Made by a program: the position numbers and the translations under genes
Notes under the pieces: model-generated
Seen by the model: only the letters and a program-made list of their open reading frames with translations
Told to the model about the DNA's origin: nothing
Database searches by the model: none
NCBI GenBank assembly: GCA_016782825.1
Contig: JADHXT010000168.1
Span: 1 to 7,345, forward strand
Direction: 5' to 3'
Length of the DNA: 7,345 nt
Source of the DNA: Candidatus Brocadiia bacterium
Lineage (GTDB): Bacteria > Planctomycetota > PUPC01 > DSUN01
Shown here: positions 6,510 through 7,345 of the stretch, one piece after another
Layout: the number at the start of each line of letters is the position of its first letter
Position numbering within the stretch: the stretch's first letter is position 1

Positions 6510-7343
6510 CTATTCCGCTGCCGTGAGGACCAGGTATAGCGTGTTGGGCGGGAGTGTGACGCTCACACGTCCCTCCTTGGCCTTCAGAGCAACGCGGGTC
6601 GCAGTGGGCATGCCGTTCATGTCCAGGAGCGTTGCCTTGGCGAGGCGTGGGTTCGCGACTGTGACCGTGGCATCAGCCTTCTCCACCTGCCAGGGCGCCT
6701 TGCCGGTCGAGAGGATGTAGTGGGCATCGGTCTGCTTGCCCTCGTGTCGCACGCGCGCGGGTCGCACGGTCCAGCCCGTGGGGCGGGCCAGCGTGCCTAC
6801 CTGGACCAGCACTTTCCGCGATTCCCGAATGGGCTGGTCGTCGAGCGGGACCACCACGATCGTGGCGTACCGGTTGCGGCAGGTGATCTCGACGTCCGCG
6901 AGGCGCTGGGGGCCGGCGGCGCCGAGGAAGCCGGCGACGGCCTGCGCCTTGGGGGCATTGACGCGGTAGACGCCGCGGCCGTAGTCGGTCTCGACCTCGC
7001 CGGTGATGCTGCGGACGACCTTGCGCTCGCGGTCGATGTACTTGGCCAGATCGACGGCGGCAGACTTCGCGGGATCGCCGCCGTAGACGACGCGGACGGG
7101 GCCGACGAGGTAGGCCAGGGGGTCCAGAACGGTCTTGATGCTCGAGGTCATGGGGATGTTGCCCTGGTCGCGGTTGGGGTCCCAGCCGGGCTCTTCCGAG
7201 AGGAGGGGGGTCTTGCGTTCCCAGAGATTCTGGAGGCTGCGCTGCTCGACGACGGCCGGCTCGCCGGCCCTGACGAAGCCCTTGCGGTAGAGGAGCGCGG
7301 CGGCGGGGAACTGCCCGATCTGCATGGGGGTGGAGTAGGTCCA
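6510..7343 (-). CDS. C-terminal part of a large glycoside-hydrolase-like protein (5' end missing)
   Basis: The frame is open to the right edge and enters as WTYSTPMQIGQFPAAA, so the ATG at 7323-7325 is an internal Met and 277 residues are visible. Numbered from that Met, LLYRKGFVRAGEPAVVEQRS (11-30) and EEPGWDPNRD (44-53) look like the last part of a TIM-barrel-type catalytic domain. DPLAYLVGPVRVVYGGDP follows (68-85). From about 104 a beta-rich segment, SITGEVETDYGRGVYRVNAP then AQAVAGFLG, resembles a beta-sandwich found in many exported bacterial glycosidases that I recognise from memory. The end (about 219-269, TVTVANPRLAKATLLDMNG to LPPNTLYLVL) looks like a second small beta domain. The catalytic residues and family lie outside the window. 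It is probably the first visible member of the minus-strand operon, with the propeller start about 45 bases after its stop. An unrelated protein with the same accessory domain remains possible. Confidence 0.7.
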   Translation of the reverse strand, partial: WTYSTPMQIGQFPAAALLYRKGFVRAGEPAVVEQRSLQNLWERKTPLLSEEPGWDPNRDQGNIPMTSSIKTVLDPLAYLVGPVRVVYGGDPAKSAAVDLAKYIDRERKVVRSITGEVETDYGRGVYRVNAPKAQAVAGFLGAAGPQRLADVEITCRNRYATIVVVPLDDQPIRESRKVLVQVGTLARPTGWTVRPARVRHEGKQTDAHYILSTGKAPWQVEKADATVTVANPRLAKATLLDMNGMPTATRVALKAKEGRVSVTLPPNTLYLVLTAAE

Positions 7344-7345
7344 CT

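Noticed and set aside
1..7345. CRISPR array, tRNA, rRNA, insertion sequence or riboswitch
   Set aside because: I saw no regularly spaced direct repeats, terminal inverted repeats, transposase motifs or RNA-gene signatures, and nearly all bases are accounted for by coding frames.

Overview
The window is GC-rich bacterial DNA and is almost entirely coding. It holds five protein genes in two converging blocks. Several traits fit a planctomycete or another member of the PVC superphylum: large exported carbohydrate-active proteins, a C-terminal tail of calcium-loop repeats on a glycosidase, SBBP propeller repeats, and no SusC/SusD pair. This assignment is inferred from protein style and base composition only, because no phylogenetic marker gene is present.

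Plus-strand block (1 to about 3880). The first gene enters from the left edge without its start. It encodes a right-handed parallel beta-helix protein resembling the GH141-type 'right-handed parallel beta-helix repeat-containing' proteins, with a short helical, Ala/Arg-rich stretch ahead of it. After 25 bases, and with a good ribosome binding site, comes an exported GH71-like glycoside hydrolase (alpha-1,3-glucanase-like family) that ends in two EF-hand-like loops. A bulged hairpin followed by four T's lies just after its stop codon, in the 27-base gap between the converging blocks.

Minus-strand block (from 7345 down to 3883). Transcription enters from the right edge with the C-terminal part of a large protein that looks like the tail of a glycoside hydrolase. 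After about 45 bases comes an exported seven-repeat SBBP beta-propeller. Eleven bases further on is an exported alpha/beta-hydrolase esterase (BD-FAE-like) with a complete catalytic triad and oxyanion motif. The esterase Shine-Dalgarno overlaps the propeller stop codon, so the two are probably translated together.

Taken together this looks like an accessory polysaccharide-use locus: two putative glycosidases on one strand, and a glycosidase-like protein, a propeller and a carbohydrate esterase on the other. At least three of the five carry visible signal peptides, and the other two are cut at the end where one would lie. The likely job is attack on an esterified, branched extracellular glycan, but the substrate cannot be read from sequence alone. 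I found no RNA gene, mobile element, CRISPR array, riboswitch or transport system. No gap between genes exceeds 45 bases, so no long empty stretch needs explaining. The long open frames opposite the genes look like GC-rich shadows.
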